The notes under the pieces are model-generated. The model saw only the letters and a program-made list of their open reading frames with translations. It was not told where the DNA came from and did no database searches. A DNA stretch of 64,000 nucleotides, taken from positions 50,607 through 114,606 of the forward strand of contig NZ_PCOU01000008.1 in assembly GCF_002979455.1 (NCBI RefSeq). The letters run 5' to 3'. Position numbers and translations under genes: made by a program. Source of the stretch: Chryseobacterium sp. MYb7 (lineage in GTDB: Bacteria; Bacteroidota; Bacteroidia; Flavobacteriales; Weeksellaceae). Positions 36,482 to 45,370 of the stretch are shown here, in pieces. Each line of letters begins with the position of its first letter. Position 1 is the first letter of the stretch.

Positions 36482-37585
36482 ATGAGAAAAACAGTCTTAA
36501 CAATGGTCTTTTTGACATTGATAATCTCTTGTAAAAATTCCAAAAGTGAAGCTCCGCAGGATCAGGATCTCCTTATAAAAAATGATCAGATCACTGTTCC
36601 GGAAAACAATCCTGTTTTCAAAAAAATAAAAACACAGATCGTTACCGAACAGGAGCACAGCGATGGTGTGGTTTCAGCAGGAACAATCCAGGCAATCCCT
36701 AATCATTATGCAGAAATTGCCAGTCCTTTTTCCGGAAGAATTACCAAATCGTTTATTCAACTTGGAAAAAATGTTTCGGCCGGAAGTCCTCTTTTTGAAA
36801 TCCTGTCTTCAGATTATTTTTCGGTTCAAAAGGATTATACCGATGCGTTGAATGATGTACAGCTTGCAGAAAAAAATTACAGACGCCAGCAGGATCTCGT
36901 AAAACACGGAGTTGGTATTCAGAAGGAACTGGATGAGGCAGAAACTGATTTTAAAAATAAAAAAACATCCCTCTCCAATGCTTCTTCTGCCTTGAAAGTA
37001 TATAACAGTAAAGGTGGAGGTATAGGAAGCCCTCTTGTGGTAAGAGCTCCCATTAACGGAGAAATTATCTCTAACAAAATTGTAAACGGCCAATATCTGA
37101 AAGGAGATGCCGACCCCGTGATGATTATCGCAGAATTATCAAAAGTTTGGATTTCCGGTGATGTAAAGGAGAAAGACATCCGCTTTGTGAATAAAGGAGA
37201 TCAGGTTTCTGTAAAAGTAAGCGCCTATCCCGACAGAAATATTACCGGAAAAGTCTACCACATCAATGAAATTGTAGATGAAGACACCCGAAGTATCAAA
37301 GTTCTTATTGAATGTGATAATCCGGACAAAAAACTAAAGCCAGGCATGTATGCTACCGTTAATTTTTCAACAACTCCTGAAAAAACGGTTATGATTCCTG
37401 TAACCGCTTTGATGCAGCAGGACAATTCCCAGTATGTGTGGGTAAAAACCGGTAAAAGCCAATATGTAAAACGTTCTGTGACCACGGGAGAAACCGATCA
37501 GAAAACAGTAAGAATCATATCAGGCTTACAACCCGGAGAAACCATCATGACTGAAGGGGGAATTTATATGCTGGATGCAAAATAA
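36482..37585 (+). CDS. Periplasmic adaptor (membrane fusion) protein of a metal RND efflux system
   Basis: 367 residues. Lipoprotein signal MRKTVLTMVFLTLIISC. Biotin-lipoyl-like half motif ASPFSGRITKSFIQLGKNVS, coiled-coil hairpin about residues 115-160, beta-barrel domain (RAPINGEIISNKIVNGQYLK, then VWISGDVKEKDIRFV) and membrane-proximal end. This is the CzcB/CusB-type layout, bridging pump and outer-membrane channel. The pump gene starts 15 nt downstream. The substrate metal cannot be read from the sequence. Confidence 0.9.
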   Translation: MRKTVLTMVFLTLIISCKNSKSEAPQDQDLLIKNDQITVPENNPVFKKIKTQIVTEQEHSDGVVSAGTIQAIPNHYAEIASPFSGRITKSFIQLGKNVSAGSPLFEILSSDYFSVQKDYTDALNDVQLAEKNYRRQQDLVKHGVGIQKELDEAETDFKNKKTSLSNASSALKVYNSKGGGIGSPLVVRAPINGEIISNKIVNGQYLKGDADPVMIIAELSKVWISGDVKEKDIRFVNKGDQVSVKVSAYPDRNITGKVYHINEIVDEDTRSIKVLIECDNPDKKLKPGMYATVNFSTTPEKTVMIPVTALMQQDNSQYVWVKTGKSQYVKRSVTTGETDQKTVRIISGLQPGETIMTEGGIYMLDAK

Positions 37586-37600
37586 TGTAAATGAAAAACT

Positions 37601-40600
37601 ATGAAGAAATTACTAACAATCTCTATACAAAAGAGATGGCTCATGCTTGCCCTTTTCCTTTTACTGGGGTTCTTCGGATATTATTCCTGGACCAGATTAT
37701 CCATAGAGGCTTATCCCGATATTGCCGATGTAACCTCTCAGGTGGTAACACAGGTTCCGGGCCTGGCTGCCGAAGAAGTGGAACAGCAAATTACCATTCC
37801 TTTGGAAAGATCTCTGAACGGACTTCCGGGAATGCATGTGATGCGAAGCAAAAGTACCTTCGGACTTTCCATTATTACTATGGTTTTTGATGATGGTATA
37901 GATGATTACTGGGCACGGCAGCGTATCCAGGAAAGACTGACGGAGGTAGAGCTTCCTTATGGTGCACAGCCGGGATTAGATCCCCTTACCTCTCCTATCG
38001 GCGAAGTGTACCGTTATATTATCGAAAGTAATAACCACAGTCTGCGGGAGCTTACGGATTTACAAAAATTCGTGATTATTCCCCGTATCAAACAGGTTTC
38101 AGGAATTGCTGATGTGACCAATTTCGGGGGAATTACTACCCAATTCCAGATCGAACTGGACCCGCATAAGCTTGAACAATATGGACTGTCACTTTCTGAA
38201 GTTACTGAAACTATTTCTAAAAATAATGTAAGTGCCGGAGGAAGTATGCTTCCCCGAGGAAATCTTGCGTATGTCATCCGCGGAATAGGTTTGGTAAAAG
38301 ACTTGGATGATCTTGGCAAAATTGTAGTCAAAACCCAAAATGGCGTTCCTGTTTTTCTGAATGATGTAGGAACATTGAAATATGGAAATCTGGAAAGAAA
38401 AGGAATTCTTGGCTACACAGACCGAAAACGAAACTATTCTGAGAGTGTGGAAGGAATCGTACTTTTATTAAGAGGTCAAAATCCTTCACAGGTATTGGAA
38501 GGAGTACATGAAGCCATTGAAGAACTAAATAACGAAACACTTCCCCCAGGTGTAAAAATTCATCCTTTTCTGGACAGAACAGATCTTGTAAAAACAACCC
38601 TTACTACAGTTTCTCACACCCTTACCGAAGGAATTGTTTTGGTTATTATTGTGCTGATTGTATTTCTTGGAAGCTGGCGTGGAGCATTGCTGGTAGCGAT
38701 TACCATTCCGCTTTCTTTGTTATTTGCTTTTATATTAATGCATTTCACCAATATTCCCGCCAACCTGCTTTCACTGGGAGCGATTGATTTTGGAATTATT
38801 GTGGACGGAGCCATCGTCATGCTGGAAACTATTCTGAAGAAAAGAGAAGAAAACTCTGAAGAAACACTGGAAGAAAAGACCATTACCCAAAGAGTGATTG
38901 AGGTAGCAAAACCTATTTTCTTTTCTACCATCATTATCATTACCGCTTATCTGCCCTTATTCGCTTTTGAAAGAGTAGAGAAAAAATTATTTACCCCCAT
39001 GGCTTTTACAGTAGGATATGCACTGTTGGGAGCACTTGCTGTAGCATTGCTTCTGATCCCCGGATTGGCTTATGTGATCTATCGTAAACCACAGAAGATC
39101 TATCATAATAAATGGCTGGAAAAACTAAGCACAGCTTATGGAAAGCGCATTGAAAAAATAATGCAGACGCCCAAAAGAGTGATCATTCCGATTATGATTG
39201 TGTTAGTTTCCGCCGGAATTCTCTCCTATCATGTAGGAAAAGACTTCCTTCCCGAGCTGGACGAAGGATCTATATGGCTTCAGGTACAGCTGCCACCTGG
39301 AATTTCTTTAACCAAATCAAAAGAAATGAGCGACACCTTACGAACCCGTACTTTAAAGCATTCTGAAATTACTTATATGATGGTTCAGGCAGGACGTAAT
39401 GATGATGGTACCGACCCGTGGACTGCTTCCCACTTTGAAGTTTCTGTGGGAATAAAACCTTACAGCGAATGGCCGGCAGGAAAAACAAAAGCAGACCTCA
39501 TCAAAGAACTGGCAGCTGATTACAAAGACATGCCGGGGTTCACCGTAGGTTTTTCACAGCCTATGATTGACGGTGTTATGGATAAAATCTCTGGAGCTCA
39601 CAGCGAATTGGTGGTAAAGGTTTATGGAGAAGATTTCAAAGAAACCAGACGAATTGCAGAAAATGTCTTGTCTACTTTAAATACAATTCCGGGTTCGGCA
39701 GACCTTGCCATTGATCAGGAACCGCCATTGCCTCAATTGCAGATTATTGCCAACAGAGACAAAATCGCTCAATATGGTTTGAATGTAGCAGATGTTGCTG
39801 ATCTTATTGAAGTTGCATTAGGAGGAAAAGCCATTTCCCAGATCTTCATCGGCAATAAAGTATATGATATTTCATGCCGCTATACAGAAGACAGCCGGGA
39901 TACTCCTGATAAAATCGGAAACCTGATGCTTACCTCAGCTTCCGGAGCAAAAATCCCTTTATCACAGGTAGCAGAAGTGAAACTAAGTACCGGAGAAAGC
40001 ACCATTACCCGAGAAATGAATAAACGACATCTTACGGTAAAACTGAATTTAAGAGGAACCGATTTATCTTCTTTCCTGAAAAATGCACAGGATAAAATTG
40101 AAAAAGACATTAAGTACGATCACGAGAAATACCAGATCAAATGGGGCGGACAGTTTGAAAATCAAAACAGAGCCTATTCCAGATTGGCATTTATTGTTCC
40201 GTTGGCATTAGCCATCATGTTCCTGTTATTGTATGGTGCTTTTGGAGATTTCAGACAGGCTTTGGTTCTGATGTCTATTGTTCCACTCGCATTATTTGGC
40301 GGAATGCTCGCTCTTAATATTCGGGGAATGTCACTGAATGTCTCTTCAGCAGTAGGATTCATCGCATTGTTTGGAGTTGCCATCCAGAACGGAGTGATCA
40401 TGATTTCCCATATCAACGATCTGCGTAAAAAAGGATATGAATTAAAACAGGCTGCTATTAAAGGTGCAAAAGACCGCTTCAGGCCTGTACTGATGACCGC
40501 AACAGTTGCTGTAATCGGGCTTTTCCCTGCTTCATTAGCTACAGGAATTGGTTCTGATGTGCAGCGTCCACTGGCAACCGTCATTGTGTACGGGCTGATG

Positions 40601-40696
40601 TTCTCTACTATTTTAACACTATTCGTGCTGCCAGCTATTTATTTTATAGCTGAACGCCGAAGCGAAAAACAAAATTTGAAATCAGATGAAAATTAA
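37601..40696 (+). CDS. CusA/CzcA family heavy-metal RND efflux pump
   Basis: 1031 residues with 12 membrane segments and two large periplasmic loops. The motif AIDFGIIVDGAIVMLE (around 396-411) carries the D-x5-D-x6-E proton-relay pattern of the heavy-metal efflux subclass. VPGLAAEEVEQQITIPLE, LDRTDLVKTTLTTV and VAIQNGVIMISHINDLR are typical. It pumps divalent or monovalent metal ions out of the periplasm. It overlaps the TolC gene by 11 nt. Confidence 0.93.
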   Translation: MKKLLTISIQKRWLMLALFLLLGFFGYYSWTRLSIEAYPDIADVTSQVVTQVPGLAAEEVEQQITIPLERSLNGLPGMHVMRSKSTFGLSIITMVFDDGIDDYWARQRIQERLTEVELPYGAQPGLDPLTSPIGEVYRYIIESNNHSLRELTDLQKFVIIPRIKQVSGIADVTNFGGITTQFQIELDPHKLEQYGLSLSEVTETISKNNVSAGGSMLPRGNLAYVIRGIGLVKDLDDLGKIVVKTQNGVPVFLNDVGTLKYGNLERKGILGYTDRKRNYSESVEGIVLLLRGQNPSQVLEGVHEAIEELNNETLPPGVKIHPFLDRTDLVKTTLTTVSHTLTEGIVLVIIVLIVFLGSWRGALLVAITIPLSLLFAFILMHFTNIPANLLSLGAIDFGIIVDGAIVMLETILKKREENSEETLEEKTITQRVIEVAKPIFFSTIIIITAYLPLFAFERVEKKLFTPMAFTVGYALLGALAVALLLIPGLAYVIYRKPQKIYHNKWLEKLSTAYGKRIEKIMQTPKRVIIPIMIVLVSAGILSYHVGKDFLPELDEGSIWLQVQLPPGISLTKSKEMSDTLRTRTLKHSEITYMMVQAGRNDDGTDPWTASHFEVSVGIKPYSEWPAGKTKADLIKELAADYKDMPGFTVGFSQPMIDGVMDKISGAHSELVVKVYGEDFKETRRIAENVLSTLNTIPGSADLAIDQEPPLPQLQIIANRDKIAQYGLNVADVADLIEVALGGKAISQIFIGNKVYDISCRYTEDSRDTPDKIGNLMLTSASGAKIPLSQVAEVKLSTGESTITREMNKRHLTVKLNLRGTDLSSFLKNAQDKIEKDIKYDHEKYQIKWGGQFENQNRAYSRLAFIVPLALAIMFLLLYGAFGDFRQALVLMSIVPLALFGGMLALNIRGMSLNVSSAVGFIALFGVAIQNGVIMISHINDLRKKGYELKQAAIKGAKDRFRPVLMTATVAVIGLFPASLATGIGSDVQRPLATVIVYGLMFSTILTLFVLPAIYFIAERRSEKQNLKSDEN

Positions 40697-41951
40697 AGTT
40701 CAAATTATCATATTATCTGTAGTATTGTTTAGTATTACAGGGATAAAGGCGCAGGAAAAAGAGCTTTTACCGTTTGAAGAATACCTGAGTCTTGTCGGAA
40801 ATAAAAATCTGGGCTATGCCTCTCAGAAATATAACGTAAGTATGGCCGAAGCTGCTATTCAGACCGCTAATATGTTCCCTGATCCTCAACTGGAAATGGA
40901 AACTACCAATAACGGAGTGAAACAGAATATGGGGTATGTCTACGGAGCCTCCATCGGCTGGACACTTGAATTGGGCGGTAAAAGAAAAGCTCGTGTTAAT
41001 CTGGCCAAAACCCAATCTGAGCTGAGCAAAATACAGCTGCAGGATTTTTTCAGAAATCTCCGTGCGGATGCCAGTTTAGGATATATTGAGGCTTTAAAAT
41101 CCAAAGCTTTGCTTGAGGTACAGCAGGATTCTTATAAAAAAATGCAGCAATTAGCAAAATCCGACAGTATCCGTTACAAATTAGGAACGATATCATTAGT
41201 GACATCTAAACAGAGTAAGCTGGAAGCAGCTTCTTTACTTAATGAAGTATATCAGGCAGAAAGTGCAGAACAGCAGGCGATCACCGGTTTATCTGTATTT
41301 CTTGGAGACAGCAGAATGACAGACAGAGATGTTGCCGGAGATTTTAATACCTTCAACAGAGATTTCAGCATTGATGATCTGATTCTTCAGGCTTTGAATG
41401 AAAGAGCAGATTTATTGGCAGCCAAACAAAATACGGAGGTTGCCAAAAGTCAGATCAATCTTGAAAAAGCCAATCGTATCATCGACTTAGGGATCAGTGC
41501 CGGAGCAGAACGACACACTGAAGCCACCAACGAAATTGCACCTTCCCCAACTGTAAATGCTGTCAAAATGGGAATCAGTATTCCCTTAAAGTTTTCCAAC
41601 AGAAGAAATGCCGGGTTGAAAATAGCAGAAATGGCTCATTCTCAGGCAGAAGTTGAATATAAGCAGATTGAACAAGGCATAAAAGCTGAAGTAATGCAGG
41701 CGTATCTGCAATATATAGCCACTCAGAAACAGCTCAAACAATTTCATAACGGAATGCTTTCAGAAGCACAAAGTATTCTGGAAGGAATTACCTACAGCTA
41801 CAAAAGAGGTGAAAGCTCAATCCTTGAAGTGCTGAATGCCCAGAGAACCTATAACAATGTTAGAAAAGATTATTATCAGGCGCTTGCGGATAATGCAGCA
41901 GCTTTGATTGAGCTTGAACGTAAAACTGGAATTTGGGATATTCATTTTTAG
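40686..41951 (+). CDS. TolC family outer-membrane channel of the metal efflux system
   Basis: 421 residues. Signal peptide ending GIKAQ. Long alpha-helical coiled-coil segments with two repeats of the OEP domain (IQTANMFPDPQLEMETTNNG, then ALNERADLLAAKQNTEVAKS). The C-terminal SYKRGESSILEVLNAQRTYN motif is typical. It forms the outer-membrane exit duct for the adaptor and pump encoded just upstream, overlapping the pump gene by 11 nt. It is the last gene of the operon. Confidence 0.92.
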   Translation: MKIKVQIIILSVVLFSITGIKAQEKELLPFEEYLSLVGNKNLGYASQKYNVSMAEAAIQTANMFPDPQLEMETTNNGVKQNMGYVYGASIGWTLELGGKRKARVNLAKTQSELSKIQLQDFFRNLRADASLGYIEALKSKALLEVQQDSYKKMQQLAKSDSIRYKLGTISLVTSKQSKLEAASLLNEVYQAESAEQQAITGLSVFLGDSRMTDRDVAGDFNTFNRDFSIDDLILQALNERADLLAAKQNTEVAKSQINLEKANRIIDLGISAGAERHTEATNEIAPSPTVNAVKMGISIPLKFSNRRNAGLKIAEMAHSQAEVEYKQIEQGIKAEVMQAYLQYIATQKQLKQFHNGMLSEAQSILEGITYSYKRGESSILEVLNAQRTYNNVRKDYYQALADNAAALIELERKTGIWDIHF

Positions 41952-41952
41952 A

Positions 41953-42092
41953 AAGGAAGAAGGATGCTGGGAGATGGGAGTTTATGGAAGCCGATGAATA
42001 AATACCCACCATTTAATTGACTTTTAATGCTAAAACGACAGTCAATGATTCTAAAAATACAAATATTATTTCCAGCCTCCATCTCCTAGCAT
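41953..42092. repeat. Palindrome-ended intergenic repeat
   Basis: Arms ATGCTGGGAGATGGGA (about 41964) and CTCCATCTCCTAGCAT (about 42077-42092) are near-perfect inverted repeats about 100 nt apart. The layout is like 23205-23345. It may be a MITE-like or REP-like dispersed repeat. No gene is seen inside. Confidence 0.45.
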
Positions 42093-42133
42093 AAAAAAAG
42101 CTCCGAAATCTATCTGATTTCGGAGCTTTTTTT
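42093..42133. terminator. Bidirectional terminator between converging genes
   Basis: AAAAAAAGCTCCGAAATC and GATTTCGGAGCTTTTTTT form an 18-bp stem with A and T runs on both sides. It serves the efflux operon (plus) and the DUF1801 gene (minus). Confidence 0.85.
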
Positions 42134-42587
42134 ATCTCTTATACTGCGACTCATAAATTTTAATCCAATCGTCAGCAGTCATTTTTTTACTGAGTTCAGC
42201 GATCAGTTCAAAAGGAATATCTTCTACCTTTTTGAAACGGACACAGGATTTTCCCATATCCAGCTTCTTTTTGGAGTGTTTAGGATATTCTGCCACAAAC
42301 CAATCAAGAAGTTCCGGTGTAGAATACAGTCCCATATGATACAATGCTATAAAATTCTTCTGAGAAGCTACATTAATAAAGGGAAGTGGTGTTCCTGGTG
42401 CACAGTGATATCCGGCAGGATATGTTGACAAAGGAACTACCCAGCCTATCATCCCGTAATTGGTAGCTTCTTCAAAACCTTTGGGAAGATTATCGTTCAC
42501 AGTATCGTAAAGTTTTTTAAAAGCTTCCTGTCTTTCTTCAGGAATCTTGGAGATATAATCTTCTATGGAAACTGACTGAATCTGCAT
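42132..42587 (-). CDS. DUF1801 domain protein
   Basis: 151 residues. IEDYISKIPEERQEAFKKLY, GFEEATNYGMIGWVVPLSTY, FINVASQKNFIALYHMGLY and KKLDMGKSCVRFKK fit the DUF1801/YdhG-like family of small soluble proteins. No signal peptide. Biochemical role is unknown; some members are frataxin-like in fold. It follows the exported-protein operon by 24 nt on the same strand, but a functional link is not implied. Confidence 0.85.
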   Translation of the reverse strand: MQIQSVSIEDYISKIPEERQEAFKKLYDTVNDNLPKGFEEATNYGMIGWVVPLSTYPAGYHCAPGTPLPFINVASQKNFIALYHMGLYSTPELLDWFVAEYPKHSKKKLDMGKSCVRFKKVEDIPFELIAELSKKMTADDWIKIYESQYKR

Positions 42588-42611
42588 ATTGTATTTTTTT
42601 CTAAAATACGA

Positions 42612-44033
42612 TTATTTTATAAAATTGTATACATTGAACATCTGAACATCTTTGCTGCTCTTTTGAAGGAACATCATTTTGTTCACATTCGGAACGTACT
42701 GAATCATATTTCCGTCTGCAAAACCGTAATTCTGGAAAAAGTTTCTTCCTTTATAATCAAGGCTTACTTCCTGAGGTTTCAGATTGGCAAAATCAAAAAC
42801 TTTCATAGAAAATCCTGTATTTCCAAATGCGCCTTTAGGATAGAATGCAGAAACATAAAGCTTGTCTCCTGCTTCAACCAAATGAATTCTTTTTCCTGTA
42901 GATGTTCCTGCTGCCACAAATTGCTTTACGTCTCCTTCTTTACCAAACTTGATCAGCATTCCCGCATCCAGAGAATAAACAGGATCAGGGAAACGGTTCA
43001 TTGTTGTAGGCATTGGTCTCGTAACGGTTTCCTGTTGAACAGCCATTAAAGTCTCATCCCCTTTTACAATGGTTTTGATCACCTTCACATCATTCATATC
43101 TTTGCTTCCGGCTAAGTTGGTATTACTGATTACCGCTTTCCCGGACTTCATATCATAGTACATTACCGTTCCGAAAGTACTTGCTCCAATGGTAACCACA
43201 GCATTTTTTCTTCCGAAAGTCACCAAATAATCATTGTCGTTTTTACTGAACGTGTATAGTTTTTCAGGAATATATTTATCATCGAACGGAAGATCTTTGT
43301 CCTCTGTATTGGAAACCAGTTCCAGTTTATAAGACTCCTTCCATCCTGAAGCTTTACGTAAAACAACAATTTTAGCTGAGTTGGTTAATGTCAAAGATTT
43401 TTCAACATAATCACTACTTAATGTAATTTCTTTGTTCCAAACCGGAGTAAGTGTTCTCAGGTCCAATACCAGAACATCATTTATATTCTCTGTTTTTTTG
43501 TTGGCAAATCTGTCATTGAAGATCGCTGCATATTTCCCGTTTTCAGAGAAAAGAACATAGGTTGTTCCTGATCTGTTGGTAGATTCAATGCTGTATTTTG
43601 CAATACTTTTTGTGGTAAAAGTACCTTCCTTTCTACTGAAAACATGTTGAAAAACTTCTTTTCTGTTTTCTTTTCCAAAATACTCTTCCGTAAATGCAAT
43701 GAATTTATCATCATCTATCTGCTGAGATCCCAAATAATTGTGAAGTACACCGTTGGTTTTGTTGGCATAATCCTTTACATAAGTATCTACAAGACTTCCG
43801 TTCTGATCCAGTTTTCTCATCAGTAATTTCTTGTGAGGGAAAACATTTCTCATCAGCCCGTCAATATTGATGGCACTGAACATATAAGAATTGTAATCAT
43901 CTGCCAATACCAGTTTATCATCGGTTTCAAGATTGGCATCTACCGTGAATTTTGTTCCTTCAGTCACTTTCGTCTGTGCATAAGAATACACAGAAGCAGT
44001 AATTAATGCCGAAGCAATAATCTGTTTAATCAT
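42612..44033 (-). CDS. Exported hypothetical protein, propeller-like
   Basis: 473 residues. Signal peptide MIKQIIASALITASVYSYAQ, then beta-rich repeats such as YAAIFNDRFANKKTENINDV and NDYLVTFGRKNAVVTIG, consistent with a propeller-like periplasmic or outer-membrane protein. No sorting tail. It starts 10 nt after the stop of the 394-aa exported protein gene, so the two are one operon. Not recognised as a named family. Confidence 0.65.
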   Translation of the reverse strand: MIKQIIASALITASVYSYAQTKVTEGTKFTVDANLETDDKLVLADDYNSYMFSAINIDGLMRNVFPHKKLLMRKLDQNGSLVDTYVKDYANKTNGVLHNYLGSQQIDDDKFIAFTEEYFGKENRKEVFQHVFSRKEGTFTTKSIAKYSIESTNRSGTTYVLFSENGKYAAIFNDRFANKKTENINDVLVLDLRTLTPVWNKEITLSSDYVEKSLTLTNSAKIVVLRKASGWKESYKLELVSNTEDKDLPFDDKYIPEKLYTFSKNDNDYLVTFGRKNAVVTIGASTFGTVMYYDMKSGKAVISNTNLAGSKDMNDVKVIKTIVKGDETLMAVQQETVTRPMPTTMNRFPDPVYSLDAGMLIKFGKEGDVKQFVAAGTSTGKRIHLVEAGDKLYVSAFYPKGAFGNTGFSMKVFDFANLKPQEVSLDYKGRNFFQNYGFADGNMIQYVPNVNKMMFLQKSSKDVQMFNVYNFIK

Positions 44034-44043
44034 ATTGTTTTCT

Positions 44044-45228
44044 TTAGTTATTATAAATTTTTTCTTCTAATCTTTTCAATTCAAGATTAGCATCGTAGGA
44101 CAGTTTAATATCTACCAGATGTTCCTGTAATTCGTTCAAATATTTTTCAGCTTCCTGGTAATTTCCTAAAGCGATATTTAATCTGATCAGGTTAAAATAA
44201 AGGTATTCCCCGATTTTTTGGTTGTAAAGCGCTTTTTTATCGTTGTAATTTACTTTTGTCAAAGCATTTTTCCAAAGATCAATTCCTTTCTGCATATTTT
44301 CCATGGCTACTTTATTCGGAGCGTAGTCCGATTTGGCCTGAAGCTTTTTCAGATTGGTCGTAACGTAGATATAGGCTTTTTCCAGATCATCATATTCTCC
44401 TTTATTTTTTACGGTTGCTAATGTCACCGTAGAATTAATGGTTTGATACCCGAAGTTTTCATTAATGATGTTCCTTGTACGGTCTATTGTTCTTTGCAGG
44501 TATCTTTTTTCCTGAGCATTCAGATTAATTTCATTGGTTGGAACGCTTGCTACTTCGGCAAAATCTGAGAAATAGGTTTTATCCAATTTTACAGCTCCAC
44601 CTTGTTTCGCTATAATTCGTGTTGGCTGATTGGCGAACGTTTTCCCCTGATTGTCCTGAAAATTGGTTCTCTCCATTTCAATAACGACATCAAGATAATT
44701 TCCACCTTTTGAAAAGCCAATCACATCTATTTGAGAAGCCAGGATTTTATTATCCACAATTAAGGCATCTCTCAGATCAGGCTGCTGGTAAACCGGCATT
44801 GGAGGAATATTAAGAATTGGTCTTGAGGGAAGCCTCAAGGTAGGAGCGCCATTAGTAGCCGCAATTTTTTCAACAGCTGATAATTTGCTGTACTCTGCTG
44901 ATTCCAGTTTATATTTTTCCTGAAGTTTTTTCACCTCAGCATCATAGTCTTTTAATCTTTCTCCGTGTTCGTACTTGGCATTTTCCACATTCGTTTGATA
45001 GTTATCCACCTTTTTTTGATAGTCTTCTTTTGACAATCTTACCACATCATCTTTGGTGATATTATAAGGGGATTTTACTGTAATTGTATAGTTTCTGTTA
45101 GAAAGATCTGTAGGAAAAACCGGTTCTTTTAAAAGCTGAAAACTGATGGTTTCTTTATCAATTCTCTGAGCGTGTGAAAATTCGGAATAAAATAAGGGGA
45201 TTAAAAAAAGGAGTTTAAGTTTATTCAT
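44044..45228 (-). CDS. Exported hypothetical protein with coiled-coil and TPR-like C-terminus
   Basis: 394 residues. Signal peptide MNKLKLLFLIPLFYSEFSHA. Residues about 65-120 are rich in Lys/Glu with coiled-coil potential (KLQEKYKLESAEYSKLSAVE). The C-terminal 110 residues are helical and TPR-like (YLYFNLIRLNIALGNYQEAE). A -7-like element (TAAATTTG on the minus strand, 45248-45255) lies upstream. It forms an operon with the 473-aa protein; function is unknown. Confidence 0.65.
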   Translation of the reverse strand: MNKLKLLFLIPLFYSEFSHAQRIDKETISFQLLKEPVFPTDLSNRNYTITVKSPYNITKDDVVRLSKEDYQKKVDNYQTNVENAKYEHGERLKDYDAEVKKLQEKYKLESAEYSKLSAVEKIAATNGAPTLRLPSRPILNIPPMPVYQQPDLRDALIVDNKILASQIDVIGFSKGGNYLDVVIEMERTNFQDNQGKTFANQPTRIIAKQGGAVKLDKTYFSDFAEVASVPTNEINLNAQEKRYLQRTIDRTRNIINENFGYQTINSTVTLATVKNKGEYDDLEKAYIYVTTNLKKLQAKSDYAPNKVAMENMQKGIDLWKNALTKVNYNDKKALYNQKIGEYLYFNLIRLNIALGNYQEAEKYLNELQEHLVDIKLSYDANLELKRLEEKIYNN

Positions 45229-45319
45229 AGTGTCATAGTTTTCGGGGCAAATTTATAATAATTTTATCAACATTTTTGAATAATATTTTTCCAGTTATTA
45301 TTTAATGTGGTCATAAAAA

Positions 45320-45345
45320 AGGCAGCTACACGAATGCAACTGCCT
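45320..45345 (-). terminator. Terminator of the 866-aa T9SS gene
   Basis: AGGCAG/CTGCCT stem around a 14-nt loop, followed on the minus strand by a run of T (plus-strand A run, 45315-45320). It lies 25 nt after the stop. Confidence 0.6.
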
Positions 45346-45370
45346 ACAGAAATTATTAACTCAAAAAATT

